Assembly (NCBI GenBank): GCA_020746105.1
Contig: CM036618.1
Coordinates: 92,064,122-92,128,121 of the forward strand
DNA length: 64,000 bases
From: Trogon surrucura
Lineage: Eukaryota; Chordata; Aves; Trogoniformes; Trogonidae
Reading direction: 5' to 3'
Part shown: positions 36,087 to 48,956 of the stretch, piece after piece
Layout of the letters: every line of letters starts with the position of its first letter
Position numbering within the stretch: the stretch's first letter is position 1
Translations under genes and position numbers: made by a program
Notes under the pieces: generated by a model
What the model was told of the DNA's origin: nothing
Seen by the model: the letters and a program-made list of their open reading frames with translations, nothing else
The model's database searches: none

Positions 36087-39000
36087 GTGTAGGGAACCAA
36101 AGGAGACCAGCTTGATAACATAAGCTGTAATATTATTTTTCTGCAGTTAGTGTGTGTGCATTGTGTGTCTCTTCTTATTGATTATATTAAATTCAGCCTG
36201 TTATGTTGGATGCTGTATATGTGTGTGCTAGAACACCTTTTTTTCAAGCTAATCAGAAGTTACATAGGACCCAGAATGCCCATTGTGTGACAACAGAGGC
36301 AAAGGGATTTTTTATTTGTACTTGCACACGTTTCAGTGCACCAGGGTCAAGTACAACACTGTGGGGCGAAGCTTGTCGGTGGGATTGTCCACAGCTCGGG
36401 GGAGCTGAGAGCACCGTGTAATTGCTTGGGACTGGACACGACCAGTCAGAGCACTGACTGTGTTGTAGGTTTACGCAGGTTGTGCAACAATTTATACAGC
36501 TATTATGTGTTGTTAAAAGAACCACAATGAGAAATGTTGAAGTTGTGAGCTTTTTAATAGTTTTCCAAGTGTACAGAGTAACCTTTATCATTGTTGCTTA
36601 TTAGCACTGACTCTGCTCCCTTCCTCCTTCAGAATGCCAGGATTTGAGTCTTTTGCTTTTCACTGGTCTCCTATGACCTAATTTATTACTCAAACTCTGA
36701 ATAATATCCTTCCCAATATTCTCATATTGTGTCACCTCCTCAAGGTCAACTCCCTAGAAAACTTTCCAGTTTCTTGTGATTTAGCCACTGCCAGAAAATC
36801 TTAGATAGCTTATGTTTTTCATGTCTTTTAACTAGTCCAGGAAGGTCTGGATTACGAGCTATTATTTGTATGTTAATGGATATCCACTTGAAAGAATCTA
36901 TTCCTACTTTATTCTTCTTGTAAACTTTTTCACACAAAAATGAGCACTGTGGTAATGTTACGGTAATTGGAGAGCAGACTCGTGATGTTTGGAAACAACA
37001 CAAATTTTTGTAATGACTGCAGCTCTGTGACTTCTTTTATATTCTAAAGATAATTTTGTTACTGGACACTATCTTGTGCTATGAACTGCAGTGGATCAGT
37101 GTTCATAGACCCTTTGGATCTGAGGGTCAGATCTTGCTGTGATGACTGAGCCAAGAGCCTGGTAGTTGGTGATGAGAGACACCTCGATGGCAGGTTGGCC
37201 TGTGGATGGTCTGAATGGCCTGCTGGGTGAGCCTCTCCTCACCAGTGTAGTGGGAAACCTCGCGTCACAACACTCCTAACTTGAATGGCTGAAGAAGGTA
37301 CGAAAGGTTAAATGGGATCATTCTCAGCTTCAGTATCTGTTATTCAGTTGCCAGAAATGGTGTTGATGTCCTTTGCCAGTGAAAGCTTTGCTGCTTCTGC
37401 GATCTTCAGACACTTCGTGTAGCAGAGATGTGACCAATGGCTTAAATTAAAGGACATTTTGACATTTTTTCTGATGGTAACCAGGTAGTTTAATGTCTAA
37501 GAACAGCTCTTTTCTCTGCCTCACGCTATGGGGTGTTATTACTTTTTTTTGAACTCTGTGCAAGAGTCCAGTATGTGTTTTCTGGAAATAGCCTAGTTAG
37601 GAGAATGTTGTCAGAGCAGAGTGATGATCAGTTCAGTGACTTCACCAGATTGTAGCAGTGCATAAACGATCACAGCTTAGTATCATTAGTGATCAAGTCA
37701 CTCATTAATTCTGTAGTCCTTAAGGCTGGGTAATGCTGCTCAGCTGACACCAGAAGGAAAGGCTACAGCCTGGAAGGATCCTGTAGCAATAAAGATGCTT
37801 GTTATTCGTTGTTACAGGTCCTTCTGTTGAATTCTTGTTCTGTTTGTTGAAAACAGATGTATTACAGCACTAACTAATGCGTGTTCATATTACACATGCC
37901 TCGGGCACATGTACACAGTACGGCAGACCAAGAGTCTTAAAAGCGAACATAGGGAAGGTTTGTTTTCATCCGACAGAGCACCTTGATTTCACTCTTCCTA
38001 CTTTGACAATGACCATTAGGAAGTTATTCAGGACTGCTTAAAATGATACCTATGATGTCCTTATACTGCAACATACTAATTTGCAATGCTTGCATTTTGC
38101 ATCCTGCAGGAAGTTGTTTTAAGAATGATGATTTTAAAAAGTGTTGCGAACTTGCTGCACTTCCAAACCTCACCTTCCCTAGGGATTTCATTTTGGTTGC
38201 ATGTCTTGCACAAAGAGGAAAATTAATATCAGCATGCTGTAGAAATCTGGAATAGCTTTTCTGAATGCATTAGCATCGTTATCAGACATCTAACACTGGG
38301 CATTTGTAATGCATTAATTCCTGATAAAGACCAACCTAGTGTGGGTTGTTTTGGTTTTTTTTCTTTACACTGATTCTAGGCCAAATTCTTGTGTTCTACT
38401 CAATGTATAAGAATCACCTCTAATAAAATCAATGTATTTACCAAATATGAGCAGAGTAGGAGTGAGTCATCCTTTAACACTCTGCCTATCTCCTTACCTC
38501 TGAAAATAGTGTCTGAATTGACTCAGATACTGAGAATATTAGAAGCAAATTTAGCAACGAGTGACTGAGTATCATGCCTGTTAGTGAGCCAGAATCCTCC
38601 TGTTGATCGCTTCTCAAGTACCATAATTTTTGCTATAACCTTTCTGTGTTGAGTAACCACAGCTTTGGGCCATCTTCTGTGACAGAACATGCCTTTTATT
38701 TTTGTGATAGGCATTTGAATATTCTAATATTGTTTTCCAACCATCCCATTCTGACCACACTGGTCAGATGATGTTCCTTTCATTCACCTACACACAGGCC
38801 TGTGGTTGCATTTGACATGTCTGAGGACAGCTGCTTATCACTTAAGCCTGAAGGGTGTGATACAACTCCTGTGAGACTCGCGTGCTCTTTGGACCCGCAC
38901 TGAGAGATGGATGAAAGTCCTGGGACCATATCAGATGTCTGATCTTTGACTTTGTGTGCACATCGTACACATCTTCAAGTCTCCAACATTCAGATTTTCT

Positions 39001-40948
39001 TCCTGAGGCATTTTAAAGTACTAAGCTTGAAACTCAGGAAGACATCTAAGTAGTACAGTGAAATTATCTAGTGCATGTTTTTGTTCTGGATTTCCTGCTG
39101 ATCATGATGCTCACTCCACAAATGCATTTTTCTCTAAGAGTATTGCAGCCTTGTCCTTTATGACTTTATGTCCGAACCTGCTCCCTGGTTTTTAGCATCA
39201 GGATCTCCCACAGCTGACAGTGTTGCTCTGTTAAAGAACGACCGATACTCCACAACTGATATGCTTTTATAATAAAAAATTGAGACACCGTGGGACAAGC
39301 ATATAGACTGAGGCAGCTTAAATGTCAGCATCTAGATCTGAGGTGCATGCTGAAGCTTACATTACAGTCAATGGAGACTTAAAAATCATACACAGAGAAC
39401 TAAGGCAATAACTACTGGACTCTTCTTCAGATGGGATCTCACAGTCTTCCATCCCCAACGAAGAGAGCATCACTCTCTGTTCTGCATAAGTAGACAGTTC
39501 TTTTCTAGTGTATACCTAATTTGTTACACTTTTTGCACCTTATTTACAGTGAATTGATGCTACTGTTAAGTGATGCTAATCACTGGACAGACTTTCAGCA
39601 GCTCACATAAGGCTCAATTACTCATGAAGATACTGATCATCCCAGAAGCTGAGGCTTTACTTATCACCTGAGTTAGAGAATGGATTTTAAATGAAAAAAA
39701 TGATTGCTGGCAGATACAGAAATGTAAAAATGCCCGAAGATGTAGGTGATCTGATTTTATGATATTTTTTTTGTACTTGCCTGCCTTGGTAATTTCTGTG
39801 TAGGGCTGCTTGAAGTAGCGTCACAGACATTCTTCTAATTAGGCTTTAAGGTACTATATGATTTGTTAAAGCTTGATGCTGATAGAGTGCTCCATGGAGG
39901 AGTTCGAGAAGAACTAGTGAAGTGCAGTTTCATTTAAAAGAAATACATCTTACAAATTTGTGACAACAACAGTAATAACACCAAGAGCTAGACTGCATTC
40001 TAGAAGTGCACTTTTTTACTTTTTTTACATTTCGTTCTGTTTAAGTATATTAGTCCAGATTTGTAACAGAATTTTTAAAAATAGCTGCTGTAGTTCCTAG
40101 TTTTGGAACTATGTTGTCTACAAGTCTAGCGCAAAGAAAATGTGTGTCTCTGAAGACATGTAGAAGGCTTATTTTGTAAAATGGTGTGACTGCAGCATGA
40201 AAATGGTCATGATTGCAGCAGACCCATGTATCTAAGGTTTTTCTTCACAAAGGTAAACATGGAATAACTTTAAAATAACTGAACTGATAAATCAGCAAAT
40301 AGTCATGATGACAGCTCTTGAGCCTCCTTAATGCAACGTCTCTTTATAAAAAAATTTTAGTGTCTGTGGTATGGCATTTCATGCAGTAGGGAGCATGACA
40401 GAAAGAGAAGGTTGTTTGGAAATCTTATTTTTTTTTCTGTTGAGTGGAAGAACCCTTCCAGAGCAAGAGCAGTTCCCCAGGATTCTTGGCAGCAATTTTA
40501 AAGTGTAAAATCATGCCTGCCAGACAGCTTTGGTGTCTACATCTTGCTCTTCTACTCGGTGATTATCAACTATTACTGAGTTCAGTTGTGAGAACGGATG
40601 CAAGCAAAGAACAGTGCTTTGAATCCAATCCTCAAAGGTACCTGCATTTTTCTCTAAATCTTCATATGTGGTTTTTATTCAGTGAGGATTCTTTGATGAG
40701 CAACAGTTGATTAGGAGGAAAAAATACAGAGAAGCATGAAAAGTTTGGAATTACATTTCTAAGTGTTCAGTCATGATTCAGCAAGGAAGAAGAAACCTGA
40801 TTTTGTGATGATGAGTGGGACATAGGGAGAAGACTGATAACAAATGAAAGGGGGAGAAACATTAATATATTAAATACAAATTAAAAGTTATTAAGAAGAA
40901 TTCACAGAAAAAATATTCCAGGGTAGATGTTAAATATTATCTGAGTGA

Positions 40949-42078
40949 AATCATAGAATCATTAAGGTTGGAAAATACCTCTAAGATCAAGTCCAACAAT
41001 GTCCTGGGTTTAGCTAAAAACCCAGTCCTGTTTAGTGATTTTTACTTTCCAGTTTAGTGTCTTCTAAAAGGCTGCACTTTCTAAAGTCAGCAGCATGTTT
41101 TTGCAGACAGTGTGTGCTGCTGGCAGTGAAAACACCTGATGTTTGCAGTTACTGCCTGGGACTGGGATGCAGAAAGGCTCTTGCTGATACTTATTCCTGT
41201 AGTGACCAAGGGCACTGCTGACTGTGTGCCACGCTGGGGGTGCTGGGTAGTAAGAGGGGTCACAAGGAAGTAAAAGGTGGCACCTCTGGGGGGTAATAGA
41301 CAGGACAGGTGACCAACGAGAGTATTCCATCCCATATACATCATATCTAGTATAAATTGAGTGATCACCAGAGTTTCGGCCTTTTTCATCCCTTTTTCGC
41401 CCTTCTTTTCTGCAATGGCCGGTGTCCAGGGAGGACTCCATCTGACCTCCTGATTTTGATCCGGATCCTGAGTTCCCAAATCCAGCTCCCTGTATCCAGC
41501 TCCCGCCGCTGCTGAGCCTGGGGCTTCCCCAGTGCCTCCTGCTCTGCAGCACCAGTGGGGATTGATATCGGGGGAGGGAGTCGGGTTTGAGATCGGGCTA
41601 CTATCTATAGTTGTATATAGTTCTTTACTTTTATCTTTTTACCATTATTTCTATTATTTTCATTAAAGCTGTTCTAGTTTTTTTTTTTCTCCTCTAACAC
41701 GTAAGTCTCTCTGCCTCATTCCCTTTTCTTTTCCCGTTTGGGGGGGGGGAAGAGGGGGTTAGAGAGCGTCTGTCCGCGTTAGTGGCCGGCCCAGCCCTAA
41801 CCCGCGACAAACCATCAACCCAGTACTACCATGACCACTAAACTATATCCTGAAGCGCCATGTCTATGTGGTTTTTTTAACTCCTCCAGGGATGGTGATT
41901 CCACCACTTCCCTGGGCAACCTGTTCCAATGCCTGACCACTCTTTCAGTTAGGAAATTTCTTCTAATATCCAATCTAAACCTCGCCTGGTGCAACTTGAG
42001 CCCATCTCCTCTCATCCTAACTTGGAGGAAGAGACCAACACTTACCTCACTCCAACCTCCTTTCAGGTAGTTGTAACC
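40949..42078 (-). mobile_element. CR1 LINE 3' fragment split by an LTR
   Basis: The 3' tail and end (AATCATAGAATCATTAAGGTTGG) start at 40949, and the body resumes after the inserted LTR at 41810. The right half encodes, on the minus strand, the C-terminal end of CR1 ORF2: [20 protein letters not shown] with ESPSLEELK, the usual last part of the CR1 polymerase. The element covers 40949-40999 plus 41810-42078; everything 5' of that is missing. It is antisense to LTBP1. It predates the LTR that interrupts it. Confidence 0.92.
41000..41809 (+). mobile_element. Solo LTR of an endogenous retrovirus
   Basis: An 810-bp LTR starts TGTCCTGGGTTTAG and ends CCTAACCCGCGACA. It is bordered by AACAA (40995-40999) and AACCA (41810-41814), a target duplication with one difference, inside the CR1 at 40949-42078. 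A TATA-like GTATAAAT lies at 41349-41356 and ATTAAA at 41662-41667, in the order expected for U3-R-U5 on the + strand. No gag, pol or env sequence is present, so it is the product of LTR-LTR recombination. A 5-bp duplication would fit a class III (ERVL-type) element, but I do not claim a family. A minus-strand 162-codon ORF here is not a gene. Confidence 0.88.
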
Positions 42079-43175
42079 CTGGTAGTGGTACAAAAGATAA
42101 CATACAACAGATGCTTATAAAATTGTTACTGCTGATAGATTAAAAGCAGAAGAATTCAATAATTACTTGCTTTATGTATGGAAACAATCCGTTCAGCATG
42201 TACATTATATAGAAATGGCTGATTACTTTCTGTAATATGAATTACTAGAAATATTGGTTAAAGATGGTTTCAGATTAGATGTAGCTACCATCTAAGAAGT
42301 GAGAGCTGTTAAATTCAAGATAGTCATCTTAGTAAAGGCACCAAAATGATGAAATTTCACGCTTTGTGCGAAGGACACAGTGTTCTTTCCTCTTCTTTAA
42401 AAATCTAAGTCTATGTTGGGTCAACAAAAACTAGATTTCAAAAATATTTATCAGGGCCCACACATACCATTTTTACAGCATATCCGTGGAAACTGGCAAA
42501 CAAATGTTGTGTTACACCATCAGCAGGAGATGGAAATTAAAATTTTTTTCCTGTTAATTGTTTAGCCTGTATTCCTCACACCGAAATATGGATATTTCAT
42601 CTCTTCTGTCACAATATGACATGAAGGATGCATTTCTAGGACAGTTTATCTTCTCTCTAAAGCTGTCCTGTGTTCTCATAATGTTTAAAAGTTTGGGATG
42701 CTCTTTGCAGCAAGAAAAATAAGTGAAAGACTCATGTAACCTTGTTGGTAGTTTCTGGATAAATAATTTGATCTAAAAGGAAACAGTGTATATCTGCATG
42801 TGGCATGTACTGAAATCTCCTTACTCTGGGATTCTTACAGGCAACCTGTTGCTTTGGTCTTTTTGACAGAGTCAAATGTGGTTGCAGTTGGGTTAGGGCA
42901 GAGTAAAGACGGTTGTCGCTACTTGAATGTGATTCACTCTCTTGTGCAAGAATTCATTATTAGTTGACTTCATCCTTGGACTCTGATCTTTGCTTACATC
43001 TTTAATGTTAATGGTCTTGAAATGTCATTTGCACTCAACTGCAAACCAGCAAAATGACTCCTGCAGTGCAGCTTAGCATTAATACTCTTTTGTGGAGGAG
43101 GAGATCTAAGTGATTATATATAATTCCTGAGATCTCATCATATTGCATTTATCCGTAGTGTTGCGGGGTTTTTTT

Positions 43176-43249
43176 AATATAATATTAATAATATTAATAT
43201 TATATTAATATATAATATAAATATATAATATAATATTAATAGTGCAGAT
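43176..43249. repeat. AT-only low-complexity stretch
   Basis: About 70 bases consist of TAATATTAATA and ATATAATATAA permutations with no G or C. It is self-complementary and lies between the two inverted LTRs. Confidence 0.85.
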
Positions 43250-43327
43250 GTAAGGAAATAATTTTACTACAGAAAATAACAGTTATATGCAGGAAAGATT
43301 GTTTATATTTTGGAAACGTTAATCTTA

Positions 43328-43373
43328 TTAACTTTTTTTTAACTATTATCTTAACTTTTTTTTAACTATTATC
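43328..43373. repeat. Perfect 23-bp tandem duplication
   Basis: Two identical adjacent 23-bp units (starting TTAAC, a run of eight T, ending AACTATTATC) occupy 43328-43350 and 43351-43373. The identity suggests recent slippage. Confidence 0.9.
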
Positions 43374-43633
43374 TTTTTTTCTGGCTAATTCTCTTGACTT
43401 TCTTTGAGACTTCACCCCCCTCTGCCCCCTGAAAACATGCGTGATCCAGATAGGAGTAACACCACAAGGCTTGTTTATTTTGGCAATAATTTGATTTCCT
43501 TGTCTAGATAAACAGTAGTACTTACGATCCCATTGCCAAGTACGGGTATGTTACTTTGTTGAAGATCCCTTGGTAATAATAGTTTAAAAATATAAGACAA
43601 TTCTAATGAAGTCAGTGACAATGTTAATTCATG

Positions 43634-44417
43634 TGTCGCAGGTTAGGGCTGGGCCGGCCGCTAACACGGACAGACGCTCTCTATAACCCCCTCTGACCGC
43701 CCAAGACGGGAAGGAAAAGGGAATGAGACAGAGAGACTTATGAGTTAGAGAAGAAAAACTAGAACAGCTTTAATGAAACAATAATAGAAATAATAATGAA
43801 ATGATAAAAGTAAAGAACTATAAACAACTATAGATAGTAGCCCGATATCAAACCCGACTCCCTCCCCCGATATCAATCCCCACTGATGCTGCAGAGCAGG
43901 AGGCACTGGGGAAGCCCCAGGCTCAGCAGCGGCAGGAGCTGGATACAGGGAGCTGGATTCAGGAACTCAGGATCCGGATCAAAAGCAGGAGGTCAGATGG
44001 AGTCCTCCCTGGACACCGGCCATTGCAGAAACGGGTGAAACTCTCGTGATCACTCAATTTATACTAAATATGACGTATATGGGATGGAATACTCTCGTTG
44101 GTCTCCTGTCCTGTCTATTACCCCCCGGAGGTGCAACCTTTTACTTCCTTGTGCCCCCTCTTACTACCCAGCACCCCCAGCTTGGCACACAAGAGCCAGC
44201 AGTGGCCTTGGTCACTACAGGAGTAAGTATCAGCAAGAGCCTTTCTGCATCCCAGTCCCAGGCAGTGACTGCAAACATCAGGTGTTATCACTGCCAGGAG
44301 CACACACTGTCTGCAAAAACACGCTGCTGACTTCAGAATGTGCAGCCTTTTAGAAGAGACTAAACTGGAAAGTACAAGTCACTTAACAGAACTTGTTTTT
44401 TAGCTAAACCCAGGACA
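43634..44417 (-). mobile_element. Solo LTR, inverted relative to the one at 41000
   Basis: This 784-bp LTR reads TGTCGCAGGTTAGGGC to GCTAAACCCAGGACA on the + strand, which is the reverse complement of the LTR at 41000-41809. It is closely related along its whole length. Flanks TTCATG (43628-43633) and TTTATG (44418-44423) fit a diverged target duplication of about 6 bp. The reverse-complement TATA (ATTTATAC) is at 44058-44065. There are no internal retroviral genes. The two LTRs are inverted, so they are separate insertions and not the two ends of one provirus. Confidence 0.87.
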
Positions 44418-47052
44418 TTTATGTTAGCTGAGAACCCAGTTTAGTAGCTCCATATATTTTCTTAGACCATTAGGCTTGAGGTAGGATCCTGTTTGAAACT
44501 TTTCTCTGCAATGTTGCAGATCTTGCATCTTTTTGGAGGAAACATCTGAAGTGACTTCAGAATCGCGTTCAGCCTTTTAGAATGATTTTTATTACTGTGT
44601 TACAGCATTCAGAGTAAAAAGTTAAGAACCTTGTTATAATATTCTGATAAGAATTGTGAAGGTGACAGTATAAGGGACCACATTAGCTATAGTTCCTTTT
44701 TATTACTTTCTGCTCAGAAGTCTGGCATAATGGAACATACCACCTTGAGCGGCATAAAGTAGGTTTTTTTCCACTTCTGAACGTTTTTATTTCAGGGAGT
44801 TCATGTGGAGAGGAACAAGCTTTGAATTTATTATACTGATGATAGTTATAACTACAGAAGCACAGAGTAAGGAGGAACAAAATCTTGAGAATATGTAAGC
44901 AAACTAGATTTTGATGTTCTTACAAATGATATTCATAAAAACAGTCTGCAATAATAAACGTACTTTGAAGTAAAGGTGTTGTTTTATGTGTGCCCCTTAC
45001 CTACACTGTTCTATTGTCTGTCATTCCTAATAATTTTCAATTATTCACTGTAAAAATATTACAGGTTTAAATTCATGCCATTTAGGGGGAATCTATATTT
45101 GTGTAAGCTAATTTAAAACTACTTAAACTGGTAATAAAGAAAAGTAAACTATTTACTAAAGATATTTCTGTATGACAACACTTTGATTGTATTTTTTTAC
45201 TGTATATCTTTTTGGTGTACCTGAGAAAGTGTGCACTGTTGTTCTACCTACCTTTCCTGTACTGATTTTCCAGCAACACTCTTAGGTATTCAGTAACAGG
45301 CATCTTTCAAAATATAGTTGCGCGTTACTGTGCATACTACAGGTTATTAATCTAGGTGAGTTCCTGCCTTATGTTTAAGCCATTGTTTATGTGCAAGATT
45401 GCATTCAGGAAAGGAGAGCGGAGGAGCGCCTCAAGACATTTCTCAGTTTTCGAATACTAGAGATTTCATTAAAAATGCTGTGACGGGGAGGCTCATCACT
45501 GGTGCAGAACTGTCATTTGTCACATACCCTGGCTGCTCGCCCAGCAGCAGCAAAGAGGAGCCCTTCCCATAGGATCGCTTATGTCTGAAATCAAAGCTGG
45601 TGCTGTCCTTATTGTTTGGGGCAGTGAAGCGCTTGTATGTAACAAGGAATCTGTGGGTGGTAACTAGGCTGTTCACACGAGTAAAGCATCACTTGCTTGT
45701 TTTCAGTGCTGAGCAGAAAAGAGCATTTTTCATTTGTTGCTGGAGCTCTCACCATCAGATTTACTTTTAAAATTGCGTTGATCGTTGCAATAGAGTGTTT
45801 CTCTTAAAAATTGTCAAAATACAGATACTAGGGTAAATTCAGAGATGAATATAGAGGTGTTATACTATTAAATCCAGGCCACTTAAAGCTGCTTTTCTCC
45901 CTCTGCTTCCCAAAGCACAAGTATGTAATATCAAGATTATCCTAAATATACTTTAAAAATTAATTTAATTATTTGGTTATTTAATTTGTAAATTCTTTTT
46001 ATAACACCTATGACTAAACCAAGGCATCAGAAGAGAAAACCATTTAGGATGAAGTGCTTAGAAAATTGAGGGACAATAGGACAGACGTTTGGCAAAATAA
46101 ATTAGGGAATAGGAAAGAGTCTAAACTGGAGGATAACACCGTTACTCATGCCTGTGTGCCTTTTGTGGGTTACTGTTAGAGTTTCTGCAATTAGAAAGTA
46201 GAAATAAGTTTGGAACATTTGCACATATCTATATAGTACTTGGGTTTCAACTTTTACCTCAAAGCAGCGTTTTTCAGAGGCACCGTATTACAAGAATGTT
46301 GCACATGGCACTGCTTTCCCTCTGTTAAAGCCATCTCTTCTTTCCTGTGGAAAAACTGTTGGTAGAACTGTCTGCTAGTCCCTGCAGTTTCTGTGTGCTT
46401 AGTAACAGGGTGGGTGAAGGATGCCCAAACTGCTGTGGGGCAAATGGATGACTCTGTAGTACTCAGAGACAAAAGTAATCTGCTGATTTGTGATGCATCC
46501 AGGAGAAACACTGTAATTTAATGAGCAGCTTAAGGTTCTCCTTAGAGAGCCTGTTGATGTAGTTAAATAGTGCTTACACTTGAATAGTCGATAGCATGTA
46601 AGTAGAAAAGGCAAAGACTGCTGAGGAAAGTGAGACAGAAACTCGCATATTCCCTGAAGTGTAGAAGAAAAGGAATTTGGAGAGTCAAATGAGGAACATT
46701 TAAAAAACCATGTTCATTTTCTTCAATACTGGTTACAGGAAGGGAGTTTGCATCCATCCTAAGGGCTTGTTTGGCTAAGTGTGGGCTGTTTTCTAAGGAT
46801 AAGAAGATTCAAGTGCTTGGAATTTGTTTTGTTACACATTATTTTTATTAAATGAAAACATTCAGACTTGATTAAATTAGTTTATTTGGAGCTGTTCAAG
46901 GTTGTTTGAGTATCTTGAAAAGAAATTAGATGATGCAATTACATGGACAAACCATATATCAGTGGTTTCCTAGCTTCTTTGTTGATGATTTCATGCCCTA
47001 TTCTTGTGTTTCCAACCCATAGCCATGGCAGCTTTATCAGGATTCGTGTTGG

Positions 47053-48956
47053 GAATCACAGAATGTTCGAGGTTGGAAGGGAGCCCTGGAGATCGAGTCC
47101 AACCCCCCTGCTAGAGCAGGACCACAGAATCTAGGGCAGGTCACACAGAAGCGCATCCAGACGGGTCTTGAAGGTCTCCAGAGAAGGAGATTCCGCAGCC
47201 TCTCTGGGGAGCCTGTTCCAGGGCTCTGTCACCCTCACAGTAAAGAAGTTCTTCCTCGTGTTGAAGTGGCGTTTCCTCTGCTCTGGCTTGAATCCATTGC
47301 CCCTTGTCCTGTCACAGGGCACAAGGGAAAAGACGTTGTCCCTGCCTTCTTGACGCCCAGCCCTCATATGTTTATACACGATCTCCTTTCAGTCTTTTCC
47401 TCTCCAGACTAAAAAGCTCCAGGTCTCTCAGCCTTTCCTTATAAGGCAGATGTTCCAGTCCCTTTATCATCCTCATAGCCCTCTGTTGGACTCAAGTAAA
47501 TCTCTGTCCCTCTTGAACTGGGGAGCCCAGACTGGATGCAATACTCTAGGTGAGGTCTCACTAGGGCAGAACAGAGGGGGAGGAGAACCTCCTTTGATCC
47601 ACTGGACACACTTTTCTTAATGCCATTGGCCTTCTTGACCACAAGAGCACATTGCTGTGCCATGGATGATTTTTGTCCACTGGGACTCCGAGGTCCTTCT
47701 TCACGGAGCTGCTCTCTAGCAGATCGACTCCTAACCTGTGCTGGTGCATTTTGTTATTCCTTCCCAGGTGCAGGACTCTGCACTTGTTCTTGTTGGCTCT
47801 CATTAGGTTCCTCTTTGCCCAGCTCTCCAGTTTGTCCAACTCTTGCTGAATGGCTGCACAGACTTCAGTTTTGTATCATCAGCAAACTTAATGAGAAGAC
47901 ACTCTGTCCTGTCATCGAGGTGGTTGATCAAGATGTTGAACAGGACTGGATCCAGCACTGATCCCTGGGAGACTCCACTAGTTACAGGTCTCCAGCTTGA
48001 CTCCATTTGATCACTACTTGATCACCACTCTTTGGGCTCTATTGTGTAGCCAGTTCTTAATCCATCTCACTGTCCATTCTTCTGTCCCACACTTCCCGAG
48101 GTTGCTCACTAGGATGTTATGGGAGACTGTGTCAAAAGCCTTACTAAGGTCAAGGTAGACTACATCCACTGATCTCCCTGCATCTACCCATTCAGTCACA
48201 ACATCACAGAAGGCTATCAGATTGGTCAAGCATGATTTCTCCTTGGCAAATCCATGCTGGGTACTCTTGATAACCTTCTTTTCTTCCCCGTGCTTTGAGA
48301 TGAGCTCCAGAACAAGCTGCTCCATCATTTTTCCAGGGATAGAGGTGAGGCTAACTGGTCTGTAGTTTCTTGCATCTTTCTTGTGTGTTTTGAAGACTGG
48401 AGCGACATTTGCTTTCCTCCAGTCCTCAGGCACCTCTCCTGTTTGCCATGCTCTTTTGAAAATGGTGGAGAGTGGTAGAGCAACAACATCAGCCAGCTCT
48501 CTCAACACTCTTGGGTGCATCTCATCAGGGCCCATGGACTTGTGTATATTCAATTTGCATAACTCATCTCTAACCCAGTCTTCATTGACTAGTGGAGAGT
48601 CTTCCTTAGTCCCAGCTTTCTCTCTTACACCCGGGGTCTGGAGTTCACAAGGGCTGGTGTTAGGAGCAAAGACTGAGGCAAGAAGATATTCAGCAACTCT
48701 GCCTTCTCTGCATCCTCGGTTATCAGGGCTGCCACCTCATTCAGCAGTGGGCCCACATTCTCCCAGTTCTTTTTTTTTACTACTGATACATTTGAAGAAG
48801 CACTTCTTGTTCTCTCTTACTTCTTTTGCCAGTTCTCCCTTTTCCAGCATTCCACCTTTCAGACGCTCACTGTGGGTGCACCTCGACATGCCTTTTCTGC
48901 TTGGCTCATTTCGAACAGTGATACCCATCAAGCTGTGCCAGGCTGGGGGGAGTTAA
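47053..48956 (-). mobile_element. CR1 LINE, 1.9 kb, 5' truncated
   Basis: The 3' end lies at the left (GAATCACAGAATGTTCGAGG) and the body runs leftward on the minus strand. It retains most of the reverse-transcriptase domain and the C-terminal part of ORF2, but neither ORF1 nor the endonuclease. The 5' edge is estimated near 48956, where CR1-like reading stops. It is the largest mobile element in the window and antisense to LTBP1. Confidence 0.95.
47131..48931 (-). pseudogene. Broken CR1 ORF2 (reverse transcriptase)
   Basis: The polymerase is visible in pieces in several frames: 48931-48737 (SKKKELGECGP region), 48553-48014 (PEDWRKANVAPVFK, NYRPVSLTSIPGK, QHGF, YLDLSKAFDTVSHN), 48006-47803 ([15 protein letters not shown] and the catalytic FADD box near 47880), 47839-47561 ([18 protein letters not shown]), 47663-47439 and 47379-47131 (NRLPREAAESPSLE). 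Frameshifts and stops separate the pieces. The copy is therefore dead, although the catalytic aspartates are still encoded. The NYRPVSL and AFDTVSH motifs are standard for CR1-clade non-LTR reverse transcriptases. Confidence 0.95.

Noticed and set aside
41064..41552. 162- and 130-codon minus-strand ORFs
   Set aside because: They lie wholly inside a solo LTR and reappear, in pieces, in the second LTR at 44046-44353. They follow from LTR base composition, and no retroviral protein motif is present.
41000..44417. A single provirus bounded by two LTRs
   Set aside because: Proviral LTRs are in direct orientation. These are inverted, each has its own flanking duplication, and there is no gag, pol or env between them.
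48381..48956. 191-codon + strand ORF
   Set aside because: It is the complement of the CR1 reverse-transcriptase region, which explains the sequence on the other strand.
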